A stretch of 64,000 nt of DNA from Colletotrichum lupini. Its lineage: Eukaryota > Ascomycota > Sordariomycetes > Glomerellales > Glomerellaceae. The translations under genes and the position numbers were made by a program. This document shows, in pieces, positions 13,481 to 25,586 of the stretch. The stretch covers positions 3,782,001-3,846,000 of the forward strand of contig NC_064681.1 in assembly GCF_023278565.1 (NCBI RefSeq). Direction: 5' to 3'. Under the pieces are notes generated by a model. It saw only the letters and a program-made list of their open reading frames with translations, was not told the DNA's origin and did no database searches. The stretch's first letter is position 1; every line of letters begins with the position of its first letter.

Positions 13481-14184
13481 ATTCCCTGTCGTTTCCAGGC
13501 CGTCTGAGTCGTCTCGGCCGGGGATGAACATCGCATCCCATCCAAAGACCGCCAGAGTGTAAGGTACGGAGTACATATGCAGCGTGAGATGTCAGTTGCA
13601 ATACATACACGTGTATCTTTACAGATACGTAGGTAAGTAGGCAAATAGGCAAGCACTCCAAAGTCTGGACGTCGCGTAATAGCTAGTTTTCCGCGCCTCG
13701 ACTTCGCCACCCCAATTCCCTTTTGCCTCGACGAGGCAGGCGCAATGTCCGAACTGCTACCTACCTACTCCTGCGCATGGGAGCACATGCGAAGTACCGC
13801 GCTACGTACCTTTCCGTAGATTTCTGACAACCAGATCAGGGCAAGAAGGAAGGAGATTGACTTTTTCCCATGGGACCGTCCCTGATTATCCGGTAAAAAA
13901 AATTCTCTTGTTACAAAACACGCCGAAGTCTTAGCAGAGGGGTGGTCATCCCATCCCCAGTTTCATCCGACATCCCCATTTGTTTCCTTCTAGGTATTCT
14001 TCCTCGTCTTTCCACTCTTCTCTTTGGCATGGAAGCCGGGGTCTGGCTTCGCTGGCGTTCCGGGCCACTCGGATCGTCCCTTTTTGCCACGGCCTGCCCG
14101 ATTCGACCTTGATTCAATGAGACGCCGGCCGCTACGCAGTAGGTCCGAGTCCACCTGGGTCTTTGTCCGCCCCCAACGCCTCCC

Positions 14185-14200
14185 AGAGAGAGAGAGAGAG
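14185..14200. repeat. (AG)n microsatellite
   Basis: An uninterrupted AG dinucleotide repeat of about eight units in non-coding DNA. Confidence 0.9.
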
Positions 14201-16283
14201 AACGGATTGGCGGAAAGAAGTCCTTGGAAGGCTGAGGTCGCTACAATTAGACAGTGCTGAGACTGACTGGCTGTCTGGACCAGGCTGCGAAGCATGCAGG
14301 AGGTCCAGACCTCCGAGGCTGGACGGATCGATAATCTGCACTCCTGTCCTCCCGCATTCGACGGTGAACGTCGTCAATAATGTGCCCTTAGCTTGCAGAT
14401 ACTTGGAGTTGCCTATGATTCAATACTATGGTACCCAAACATTTCGTCACCGCTCTTCTGGCATCAGAAAACGGTACCATTGGAAAGAACATACAACTCT
14501 TAACAATTTCAAAGGTGGTCTTCCCACAGGAGAGGCGCAAACAACCCGATTAGCCGTCAGCCGTCCTCCCCCTCCACTTCGATGTCGTTGATATTGAGCT
14601 TCATAGCTTCTGTTATCTGTTCTTATCGATACGTTCAGGCCACCAGCTCATCACGATTGATGGCGGGGTGATAAGCCGTTGATTGCGATTGCGGCGTTGC
14701 GCTCCCTCACCACTCCACAAAATCGTGGGGCCCCGTAGAATTTTCTCTCGATCCTTCACCAAGCCCGTCATCTCCTTAGCCCGGGCAACGACCACCAAAA
14801 CCACTGCAGGGGTCGCACGCCCTCCCGCTTTCTTGACCGCCTGATGGCCTGGCTTTTGCTCGTGGTGGTAGATATATGCGGTCATCAGTTTTGCGAGATA
14901 ACTTTCACTTCAAACAACAGAGACCCGAACATTGGGCGTTGAAAACCTCGAATGTTTTGATGGCTTTTCACATGCTTGAATGTTTACCCTGCTCCTGCCA
15001 AAAACTTTTTTCTAAACCTGTCCCTGCCGTAAGGTAGGTACGTTGCTCACCAGGTGCCTTGTGCCTAAGGCCAAAAGTGACATTAGACGCCAATTTTTGC
15101 CGACCCACCATTCCCCTCGGCTTTTATTCGGGTGTTATCACCGATATACCAATCCCCGATTGGCTCCCTCTCAGAGACCAATCCAGGTCCTGCAGTGACG
15201 TTGATGTCGCGAACTGCCCTCCATCCACGCGGCATGGCCGACAAAGTTTGGCGTCTGATGTCGCGGTGCAATCCAAAGACATCACACTTCTGAACTCTCG
15301 TGTCCCTTCTTGCGTCTCCCTTTTTTGCTTTCATCGTATCTTCCGAGATGGTTAGGCCCGACCCGTCCTGGCCCAACTCAGTGATGACATCCCTCAATCG
15401 CTGGGAAACAGCTCTGGCGACAGTACGGCACTCCCGCCCTTAAGGATACACTGCTTACCTAGTACTGCCAATACGTTGTTCCGGCCACGCGATAGCGTGG
15501 TATCACCAGAGTCAGTAACCTTCTCCTACCAAAACGGCAAGACGTCAATAACCTTACTCATACTTTGCGTTCGCAGTTCCGAAACCTGACACCGACCCTG
15601 TTCTAAATCTCGATAACCGCCTCCTGTCACAATATCGCCGTCGAGACGACCGATGGCCCACCTGTCAGCGGGCCCGTCATTGCCTACAGCATATTACAGA
15701 GCTTGCGTCTACTTTTGGAGTCTCGTAGCCCCCGATAACTGGAAAATATTCTACCCAGCGGTTGCATACCAAAAGCCTGGCCATCTGAGGCCTTGACTAC
15801 CTTTGCAATATGGCCACCGATCGATGCTATACAGATCAATACTGAAGAGGATGGAAGACTTCCGCACGTCTAATTCAGGTCTAGATTACGTGATGACTGG
15901 CTAGGCTCAGAGCATTGCACATGCTTACCGTAACTAGGTAAAGCACCCACGTTGCATTAGGTTTTGCTGCGAGGAGAGAGTCACTACATATGATAGGCTT
16001 CTTCCCGGTGATGTCGTTAAACGTCACTATCATGCCTTTGGGGATTGAGGCTGAGGGATAAGCCAGAACAAGGTATCATAACTGTCTGCTGAACTAAGTG
16101 TAGACTCGGTGGCCTGCATGGATCTTGATGACCTCCGTATATATGCCTTGACCGTTTCATGACGTGCAGAGAAGAGTCTACGTGTTGCCCGTGTCTTCCA
16201 AGATCCTATCTGCAGCACCCGGATGTTAACAACTCAACTTCGGGCCGACAATGCGGCCCCACCTCGCCGCAGAATGCGGAATC

Positions 16284-16914
16284 TTAACCTAGCCCCATCA
16301 GGCCGTGGCAAACGAGACTTCCATTGTCGTTTCCAACAATATCATCTAAGAAGCTCTGAATCAGCGAACACTTTCTGTCAAGTCTCGACAAAATCACGTA
16401 CTCAGATTGATAGAAGTCCAGCTCCATCTACCATAGCAATTTTCGCATTTGCATTTCAAAGTGAGCCCGTCAATCGAACAGGTCCTTGCCGAGCAGCTCT
16501 CCGCGTATCGTCCTCTGGTTATCGAAAATCGACATCATTAGCTCTGAGAGAACACAATGTCTTGCGACTTGATAGCATGTGGGTTCGCTGCCAGTCAGTG
16601 ACTTACCTTTCGCGACCCTCAAGGTTGCCACAAGAATTTGCCAGGCAGAGGTTCAAGTTGAGATGGCCTATCTTCTCAAAGCCCAGGTGATCACGGCACG
16701 TTGCGTACAACAAGGTGAAGTAGCGCGGGTTGATCGTAAACGAGTGACAGGTGGCTGAGGCTCCGCCCCGGAGTGATTCGAAATCCTTAGGGGAGTTGTC
16801 GGTTGGAGGGACTTGAAGTTCCGTCGTATTTGCGCGCCTGATTGCGATGCCTGCAGCAGCAGTGAAGGTGAGGGACATCGCCGCCGCGAACCTGATGAGG
16901 TGGGCGACGCGCAT
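16284..16914 (-). CDS. Secreted CVNH (cyanovirin-N homology) lectin
   Basis: Predicted small secreted carbohydrate-binding protein of 164 aa. Exons 16914-16607, 16514-16398 and 16353-16284 sum to 495 nt. The start chosen is the Met opening a signal peptide (MRVAHLIRF then an Ala-rich core); an upstream in-frame Met would spoil it. After about 50 residues the mature part shows the two-repeat CVNH pattern: SFTI...LYATC, LNLNLCLANSCGNLEG, then a second repeat with LKCKC...RWSW, INLSTFLDDIVGNDNG and LVCHG. It has eight or more Cys, suggesting disulfides. Splice sites were chosen to follow the CVNH pattern, so the second intron edges could shift by a few bases. The ligand is unknown; glycan binding is the usual family role. 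Confidence 0.77.
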
Positions 16915-18053
16915 CCTGAAGAAGAAGAATGGAGTCTGAGTTTGCCAGATTTGTGTTCTTGAGAGAGAAGACTCTGCAGTCAAGGGAAGATGACACCTGG
17001 ACTACAACTATCCGTGGAGTGCCGAGTTCTTAAATGTTCAACTGATGGAGCGATGATCATGAGCTGCGTCTCGTGTGAGCAAACCAAGCCTCGCCGGAAT
17101 AGACGTCGCAACGTCGTGAACAGGGCTAATGGCAATTCTCATTCAATCTGTTCAGAACTTCGATTCGGCTCAGTTGCGGACCGGGGCATCCAGCTGGCCT
17201 GATTGGCACGCTGAACACATGGAGGTTGATTGCAAGTCTTGGAAACAAACGTGCACGGCAAACCGCACCACGGCGTGGTCGACACAATAGGAAGTTGCTT
17301 CTCAACCTACCTTGGGCACTGCTACAATGGCTACTGACCCAGGGTTGCCAGTTGTTCGGACTTTACCCTATTTTACAATTTCATTGCGGGACATTCTGCC
17401 TCAAGAATACCATCCTCCACAACGCCAAGCTCACGTGTCCCAGTCCTTCCGCCAGACGAACCTCACACGTTGGTCTCAGCCGACTGGACAGATGTCTCTG
17501 CAATAATCGGACTGCAGACTCATTTGATTCTCAAGCATTGTCCCGGGGCATGATGCATCCACTCAATCTGGATGTTTGAGTCACACAGTCAGATTGAACA
17601 AACAGGATGTTCTAATGTAAAGCCGATGATTCATTTTCAGTCCCTTTCCTTGGAGGGTTACACATGACCATGATGCTGCTCCCAAAGGCATTGTCCATGG
17701 AGAACGAATCTGTCCATTGTTTATAGAGGCCCCCTTGCTTAGCGGTTTGAAAGGGACGTCGCTGAGGTGCCGCTTGCACAAACATTACTCAAGGGACCAT
17801 TGATGAGGCAAGCCTTGACGCATTATCCTCGATTGACTCACATGTCTTCCTGCCCCCGTCCAAGGAGTCTTGACAAGATGTTGTTTCCATTCTGGAACGA
17901 TGTTCCGAAAACTGAAATATCGAGGTCCAGGTTTAAACCAACTCGTATAAATGTACATCACTCAACATGTCAAGAACTTGACGGGCCCCAATCTTTTGCG
18001 GGCTTACTCTTTCTTGTTTCTCGTTTCCTCATTTCCTCACCAGGGACGACACA
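16915..18053. other. Intergenic, divergent promoters
   Basis: The interval lies between the divergent CVNH gene and gene A. I see no supported coding region; ORFs near 17226-17579 and 17767-18168 have no domain-like features. Confidence 0.5.
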
Positions 18054-20907
18054 ATGGCTGGCGTTAGCTCCGAATCGAGCCTCTGGGCGATACGGTATCC
18101 CAACTGGGATACAACTAGGGAAGCCTTCGAGGATGACAAAAACCCAGTACCGAAACCGCCATCCGTAGCAATCGACTGGCTTTTCCTCAGCGAGACTTTT
18201 CAAATGAGAGCCCTTGGGGGGCTGCGTATGCCAGAATACTGGGCCCTGCAAGACATCGACGCATATGGACCAACCTACCGCGTATCGGACGTGGTAGGTG
18301 CCATCGAAGACGAAAGCGATCCATTCATTGATGCCGATCCACGCGAGAAACTGTCAAACTGTATGGATGGTTTGACACTGTATCCGTACGTATCTTGGGC
18401 AACCAGTGACTTTGTCGAGGTGGACGAAACGAAGTGGTTCAAGATCTTCCGAAGGGAGAGATGGTCGAGTTACAAGCACCCCGACCCCAACGGGCTATCG
18501 ATCGATATCGACGACGACGCAACCTGGGCCAAAATAAGCAGAGTCATCGAGCTTGCAAATAGAATTCTGAAAGAAGCAGTCAGTCATGAATGGTGCGTTC
18601 CCACTTTACACGTACGAACAGAATCAGAGGCCTTTGTCCTCCGGTTGGAGAAAGACTTGTAGCACATCTGCATTTCACTGACGCTTGATGTCCGCTAGGC
18701 TGGCAAGTTTTCTAAAGGAGGATTCCCGTGAAGTTCGACGGGATGTAACGGTAGAGTCAAAACATCAGGCCACTCGGAAGGGTACCATCGTCCGCGTCAA
18801 GCCGGTCAGCCCCGAATCCCGTCTTAGTCCAACAGAAGCTCGAAAGGTTCTTGACGACATCGCCGACACTTTCTTTTGGGGATTCTATCTTAGAGAGGAA
18901 TCGCCTTCAGCTATTGGATTGACATCAAAGCTCATTGACAAGAACGGGAGGCTGCTCAAGTGGATGCGTGTTGGTATCGAGTATTTCCAGCCGATATTCC
19001 AAAACATGATGTTCCAGGACCCTGAAGGCCGCCAGGCAACGTTTTTGGTGACCAAGACTGTGAGTTAGATCTCCATTCCAACCTTCCTCTGATGTTAATA
19101 GGTATTGACTAGTTTCTGTTTTGGCTAGATACTGCATGAATTAATGGTATTATGCCAAGATCTTCTTCTGCCGAGATAACTTCACTAAACATGGAAAATA
19201 TAGCATGGTATATCTGGCCACATGCACAGATCGTATCAAGAAAAGCATCCCGAGGAACCGCTCATGGCGACCGAAGCTGTAAGTAAAATCTAACACCTCT
19301 GTCGCGCAAACTCTTGCTTATGTGGTCGCGAGTAAAGTTTTGGGACGAAGAGAAGTATGCAGAGGCGGGCATTTCTTGGGAAATGTCATTCTTTGGATTT
19401 TCCCTAAAGGACGTCTCCAGCGGTCCCCAAAGGGCTGGTCATGCCCTCTTCGGCATACGTGCCCCTTGGCCAGCTTTCTGCGTGTCAAGCGCCGGTCGCA
19501 TGGATACCTACGACAATGGGCCTCTCACGGAAGCATTTCGGGAACATCGGCCCGGCATACCTGCCATCGTCCCTTGCGCGATGACATCTTCTGACTTTTG
19601 GGAGACGCATGTGCCAAAATACGGATACAAGGCACTGAGATACAAGGGGGTCTGTGTTTCTGAACGGGTTTGGGAGAGCCATTATCAAGACGCCGCACGA
19701 ACCTCGCGGGCCAAGATTCTTGACCCCCCTTATTCGGAATACGGTCGTCTTGATCATAGTATGAGAATGATTGCTCAGCGCTTGAGACTTAGACGATTGG
19801 AGCTCCGAAGGCTGAGGCCATGGTACAAGGAAGAATACACCAAATGGCATGCTACGATATATGCCGAGACTCAACTGCGATGCAAATTGGCCGACATTGG
19901 GTCTTCGTCTAAATCCCATCACGACACACACGAATCCGATATTCGGCACCAGCTCAAGAGCGTCTTGTGGCCATATAACCATGGTCTCGATGTCGCCAAA
20001 TTCAAGATTCGACACAAAACGACATCGAGGTTCCTCTACCACGCCTACGCATATCTGTGGTTGGCAACGCTGCCCGTCAGGAAGAAGCCTACGCCATCCA
20101 GTCGTCCGACCTCAAGGCCACTGCATCCCGAAAGACTGAGCATACCCAAAGCTGCTGGAGGCCAGGAGGTCATTGACCTTGCTACTAATCAGGGAAAAAG
20201 AACATCAGTAGCGACGGAAACGTACCTACGCAACTCCAATACCCCTAGCCACGACAAAGAGCTGTGCATGGAAAACGCCAAACTGTCGTTTTTACGATGG
20301 AAAGTTCTCGGAAATGTGTCACCTGAGGTGGCTAAAGGTTTCAAGTATGACTGGCGTGATATAAGGAGAATGATGGATCAATCCCCCTATGACCATGGGT
20401 GGTTAACTTACAATTACCGAGACTTGCCCACCCACGTCACTCAAGAGACGCATTACCCTATCGGAGCATCGCAGGTTCAAGGACTTCCCTCGGAGAGGAT
20501 TGACCTTGACGACGCCGATCTTCCATCCTGGGCTGTCGCGAGACCGGTGATCGCTCAAGTGCCGGTCCCGTCGCGAGGCAAATCTGCTGAGATCACCCCT
20601 CCGCTTCGCCACTACCATGTAGGCGAAATTGGTGATCATCAACGCGTCGGTAGCGGAGTCAAGTGGTTTGTCCACAAAGCCGACAGTGATGACAGGCATT
20701 TAATCTACGACCTCAGTGGGATATTGTCGTCGGAGTATGGGTGGAATGCTGCAACTCGAGAGAAACTGACAATGAGGCCAGATTCCTCCAGTCCTGTCTT
20801 GAATAGAGTGCTTCGCACAGGAGACATGAACGAGAAGGTCCGTGAATTGTGTTTGAAAAATGGGCCCATTGGACAAGTGATGCAGCTCATGCGCACGGAA
20901 GATATCA

Positions 20908-20912
20908 GACTG
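20908..20912. repeat. Target site duplication GACTG, left copy
   Basis: Five-base GACTG directly before the left LTR, matched by the copy directly after the right LTR. It shows that the element arrived by integrase-mediated insertion. Confidence 0.95.
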
Positions 20913-21117
20913 TGTTAGTATCCCTATTATAGGGTAGTTGGTTCGAACCGTAGTTAACGAAGAGATTAATTAAACTATATAAATATCTACGTAGTAGGTA
21001 TAAAAAGGAGGTTCTAACTATAGGTTAAGCTAGCTACGATAATCGTAAATAGGGCCCCTAATTAGCCCCTATATAGTCGGCTATATACCGCGGTCGAATT
21101 AGACTTCTAATCCGATA
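20913..21117 (-). repeat. Left LTR of the copia element
   Basis: 205 bp starting TGTTAG and ending TCCGATA (TCCGACA in the other copy, so the canonical CA end is mutated). It corresponds to the transcriptional 3' LTR, as the element lies on the minus strand. Its inner half carries more C-to-T/G-to-A changes than its outer half. Confidence 0.95.
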
Positions 21118-21599
21118 CTAACTTTCTCTTTTTTTTATTAATTTAACTACTACGGTTAGAGGTATAATTCGACCTCGGGCCCGTCTACTAGGTCGTCTCT
21201 TTTTCCCCCTTTTCTCTACTTTTTTTATATAACCTATCCCTCTATTTATATAATAACTTTTCTACTACTTATAAATTACTCTAATCCCTTATTTAGTACT
21301 ACTTTTATAAAAGCGTCTACGAGGTTATTTTTATTATTAATCTAATAAATCTTAAGTATCTCGCGCTTTTTATACGATTACCTAAGGGCTATAATATCGA
21401 TTATAAGCCTCTTTTCCTTCGTCGTTCCTAATTTAACGAGGCATTCGTATAGCGAGTAGGAATTAGTATAAATAACTATTAGAATAAATAAAAGGCTAAT
21501 TCGATCGGTAATCTTCTTTAGCGTCGTTAAAATCGTATAGGAGAGGTTAACGCCGTTAACTATACTATAAACCTCCGATATTAATATACTTCTTATTAC

Positions 21600-21800
21600 T
21601 TACTTATTTTTAGTTAATAAGTAATAGATTATATTACTATATATAGTAAATTCGCTCTTACCTATACTCTTATTAACTAGGATAATAATATACCCTAATT
21701 GCGAAGTAAGGTCGTTATTATTCGTAAATAACTTATTAATAAAAACGTAGAGCTTACTAGTCGCAAAGTCGATTAAGTAATAAATAAGACCTCGATCGAG
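21600..21800 (-). pseudogene. Copia RNase H remnant
   Basis: Minus-strand translation gives KLFTNNNDLTSQLGYIIIL, matching the copia RNase H pattern in which F-x-N-N precedes D-x-(T/S)SQ-x-G. Surrounding frames carry stops consistent with RIP. Confidence 0.85.
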
Positions 21801-22129
21801 ATTCGTTTATTACTACTTAAGCCGCTTATTAAATACCTCGACGTCTCTTTTAGTTAGATCTATAGCCTATACTACCCTAGTATAGTTAAAAGTCGCCTTA
21901 GGCTAATAAATACTTATAATATATACCCCTCGCGCAAGCTTAGCTTTATATTACTTTTTAATATTAGTTACGTTTAGATTAACGAGGTTAATCTTCTCGC
22001 CCTACCCCTTTTATTAAAAAACGACGTTTTCCTCTTTAATTATAAAAATCCCGCTATTAAATACTAGGGGGGTATTTATTATAAGGACCTCTTTTAGCTT
22101 TGCTACGAAGCCCGCTTTCTAAAGCTCCT

Positions 22130-22350
22130 TATCCTCCTTTTTTATAAAGTTAATATCGGATAGGCCTAATATATCGTCAGTCTATATTCCGATAATCCTA
22201 AATTAGTTACCTTCGTACTCCGCGACTAGTAAGCACGGGTCGTATATAAAAGTAATTATTAATAGTTAATTAATATAAAAATCGTAGTAGGTAGCTTATT
22301 AATAGGTGCCCGATTTTGCGAGCTTATATAGTAGCTTAAGTACTTTAATA
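22130..22350 (-). pseudogene. Copia reverse transcriptase remnant
   Basis: Minus-strand translation shows KVLKLLY, then IYDPCLL and, after further stops, TDDILGLSD, the fungal copia version of the RT active-site region. Several in-frame TAA codons replace expected Gln. Confidence 0.88.
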
Positions 22351-23449
22351 ATCGTGCTTTCTAAGTACTTACTAGCTATTTCTTTTGGTAAATAGGCTAG
22401 GATTTTCCTTATAAGCCCTATAGCCGATTAAGTATAGGCCTAGGTAATATTACGGCTCTAAATCTCGTATCCCTTCTTCCGTAGCGATACTATTAGTACT
22501 ATTATTAATCGTTAGCTATAGCGCTATATAGTAAGCGATTATATAAGTAGCGTCGCCTTTTTAACGTCGCTATACCCCTAAATTATATATCTAGACTTCT
22601 CGTATAGCTAGGGTGTTCCTTTCCCTTTAATTTTACGAACTATTTATAATTTAAATATATAGAGGTTTATATATTTTTCTAGGTCGTATAGGATAAATCG
22701 ATAGACCCCTCGATTACGAAAAGTATCTACTTCGATAAGATCTAATCCCTTATATAGCTTTTTAATAATTAGAATTACGCCTTTTTTACGTAGTTTAACC
22801 GCTAGCTCGAAATCGGCTTTCTCTTTTACTATATAAAAAGTATTAATTACCTCGTTGCTAGTAATAAATTGCCGCGTTAGGGCTTACCGTTATAGTCTTT
22901 TATAACGTCTCGCTAGTAGTATTAGTACCCTTTTAGCAATTTCCTCTTCCTTATCGTCTATTAGTACTACTACGACGATTTTATTAAGGATAATTTCCTA
23001 TATCTCTGCCGCGGGTTATATAGTTTCCCTTAGCTCTTTTTCTTCTTATAGGTTAGAAATTACCTCGTTAAGATCTATATAGTACGGTCTAACTATTATA
23101 ATTAATACTTCGAGTAGTTAGTTACGATCTCTCGCGACTATATAAGAGCGCTCGTTAACGGAAATTAACTTATATAGCCCAGCCTATTATTAAGTAATTT
23201 CGCACTATACTTATATATCCGAATTTAGTAATATATTTAGATTATCCTCTATATCGGGCCTATTGCGCGTAGTAATTACCTCGTTAACTTACTTTTTTAT
23301 ACTTACCTCGCGTAGTACTTATATTACTTTTTTAATTACTCGGGCTCGTTAGCTTATACTTAGCGATAGTAGCGAGGCTAAGGTCGTTTTTAAATATACT
23401 CTAAATATTAATAGCGTTAATATAAGTCCGTTAAGCCCCATAGTATCGT

Positions 23450-24045
23450 TATAGTATTTAAGTACTATCTAGAAGCATTCGTCGTTAATAAAATCCGGAT
23501 TTTCCTCTTTAATAATTCTAAACGCCCTTTTTAATTACTAATATACCCTTTTTACTTTTTTAATATTATAGTGCGCTTTAACGAGTACGACTTTTAGCTA
23601 TATACCGTAGGCCGTCGTATTATCCCTAAATTTTACTAACTTAAAGCTAGTACTAGCGTTAGTTCTAATACCGTCTAGCGGTCCTTAGTATATATCGATC
23701 TAGCTTTTTTATAGGGCTGCCCATACTATCTTTACTTATAAATCCTAGAGGAATTGCCCTACTTAAAAAAATATAGCTACGTCGATTATATATAGTACTA
23801 GCTAACTATTTAAGTAGAAGATATTAACGACTATTTCCTAGTTAAAGTTAAGCTTATTACGCAATTTAAACTTAAATCTACGTAGGCTCTGCATATTTAT
23901 CTAGTATTAGTAATATACTTTCGTTAACTACTCTAGCGCCCCTATTTCGATATTATTATTACTTAATTACTTTAGGAAGTTATATAGCCTCGTAACTAAC
24001 GGGTGCCCGAATCTCCGGTATAATTTTCTAAGCTTACTTTCTATT
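23450..24045 (-). pseudogene. Copia gag-pre-integrase and integrase remnant
   Basis: Minus-strand translation shows KLRKLYRRFGHP (start of the zinc-binding region), RRFKFKL, a segment with IDVA, then IDIY-stop-GPLDGI and KVKRVY. The order and motifs fit fungal copia integrase; stops interrupt it repeatedly. Confidence 0.85.
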
Positions 24046-25382
24046 AAGTAATTAATTAACTTCGTATTATTAATAAGCTTTATAAATATATACCCCTATT
24101 GTCGTTCGACTATCTCAAAGTACTTACCGCTAGAGATTCTGTTCCTTATATTATCGAATATAATGCCTAGTCGATCTATATCTTTTAGATATAAGAGAAA
24201 TGGGGTATTAATAAGTAAAATATAGAAAGTTATCGTTCCGAAGTATATCTCTACTTTTACTATACTTAGAGCGACGATTTCCTTACCTAGGCCAAAACTA
24301 ATCCTTATAATACTCGCCGTTAATATATTAAGTATTATTAGCGCGATCTTCTATAGCACCTAGAATTACCCTTTTTCTTTAGTTAACTATTATAATACCT
24401 TAGTATTTAAGATAATCCTATAAAAATCGTCTAGGCCGTACCTTTTGCTCGTATAAAATACCTATACGAGCTTAGTATTTAAAGGATCTAGGTAGTATAA
24501 AAAGGACCCCTCTAACTACCCCTAGATTTACTTAGCACTATGTTCCTTTTTTTTAAATATCGAGAGAGATAGCGTCTTCTCCTTAATTATTAAGAGAATA
24601 GGCTTTGGCCCTATTAGATTCGCCCTTTCGGCCGCCTCCGTATTTATTATCTAAAGGACCTTCCCTTATTATCCGTAAATAAAAGCCTACTTATTAAGAG
24701 CTTCCGCTACCCTCTATTTATTTAGCCTTATATATCCTCTAAAGGCTAACGGGGTAAAAAAAGAATAGTTAATATCGTCGATTTCGTTATAATCTAATTC
24801 GTTAATATAGGGGGTAAGATCTTTTTTATTTTCCGAATCTCTTATAAGAGGTATATACTTTAAGCTACTACTTTAGCTACTATTACTAAGTTCTATACCC
24901 CCGGATCTACTTTTATATATAATAAGGAATTAGTTAAACCGACGAGGGCTAGTTTTACCGTCTATTACCCTCGACTTTTTATACTATTTATATAATTTAG
25001 CACGCTCTTCCTCGGAGTAGTTACTTAACTAATATCTATCCTTTTTATAAATATAATATTATTTCTTCTATTACCCTACTCATAAGTTAAATCTTTACTT
25101 ATTTAACGAATCTAAGCCTCTTTACTAGCGATTACTATATCTAGCCTCTTTTCCCTTTTTATTATACGTTCGATCGACTTAATATTATTAATAAGGGCCG
25201 TCGTATACTTAGAAATAAGTTTAGTACGGTATTCTTATTTTAATATTAAAGCTAAATCTTAGCCTCGAGCAGAGCGTCTCGTAGTCTTTAGGTGCTTAGT
25301 ATAAAGTAATTTTTATTTTTAGTATACGCTATATTATATTATAAAAATATCTAACTTTCCGCTCGTTTATCCCCTTATTTAG

Positions 25383-25586
25383 CTAGGTTTTCGCTAGCTT
25401 ATCGATTCGATTAATAAGCTCTTTAAAAATCTTTACTCGCAATTTACCCTCTATTATCCTAGCTATAAATATAAAAAAAATCGCTCGTAGTTTAGATAGG
25501 AGCTCTAGGTTCCTATTATAGGTCTCGAAGCGGCTTCGGATTACGTTAATTATACTAAGAAAGTCGTTTCGATCGAGATTATACAC
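25383..25586 (-). pseudogene. Probable copia gag remnant
   Basis: A 67-codon Ile/Leu/Lys/Arg-rich open stretch, the longest left in the element, at the position expected for gag. I assign it by position only. Confidence 0.4.

Larger units (their letters stand above)
11562..16283. other. Long gene-poor, low-complexity interval
   Basis: 4.7 kb between the eEF3 start and the CVNH gene. It holds C/T-rich tracts near the eEF3 start (presumably promoter and 5' UTR), a 20-base C run, an AG repeat and scattered TAGGTA/TACCTA-type repeats (about 13630, 13758, 15031). Open frames are short, mutually overlapping and rich in Pro/Ser/Arg, typical of noise. No gene is supported. Confidence 0.55.

Noticed and set aside
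16915..16983. An upstream Met extending the CVNH protein by 23 residues
   Set aside because: It would place a polar stretch before the signal peptide. The internal Met gives a normal secretory N-terminus.
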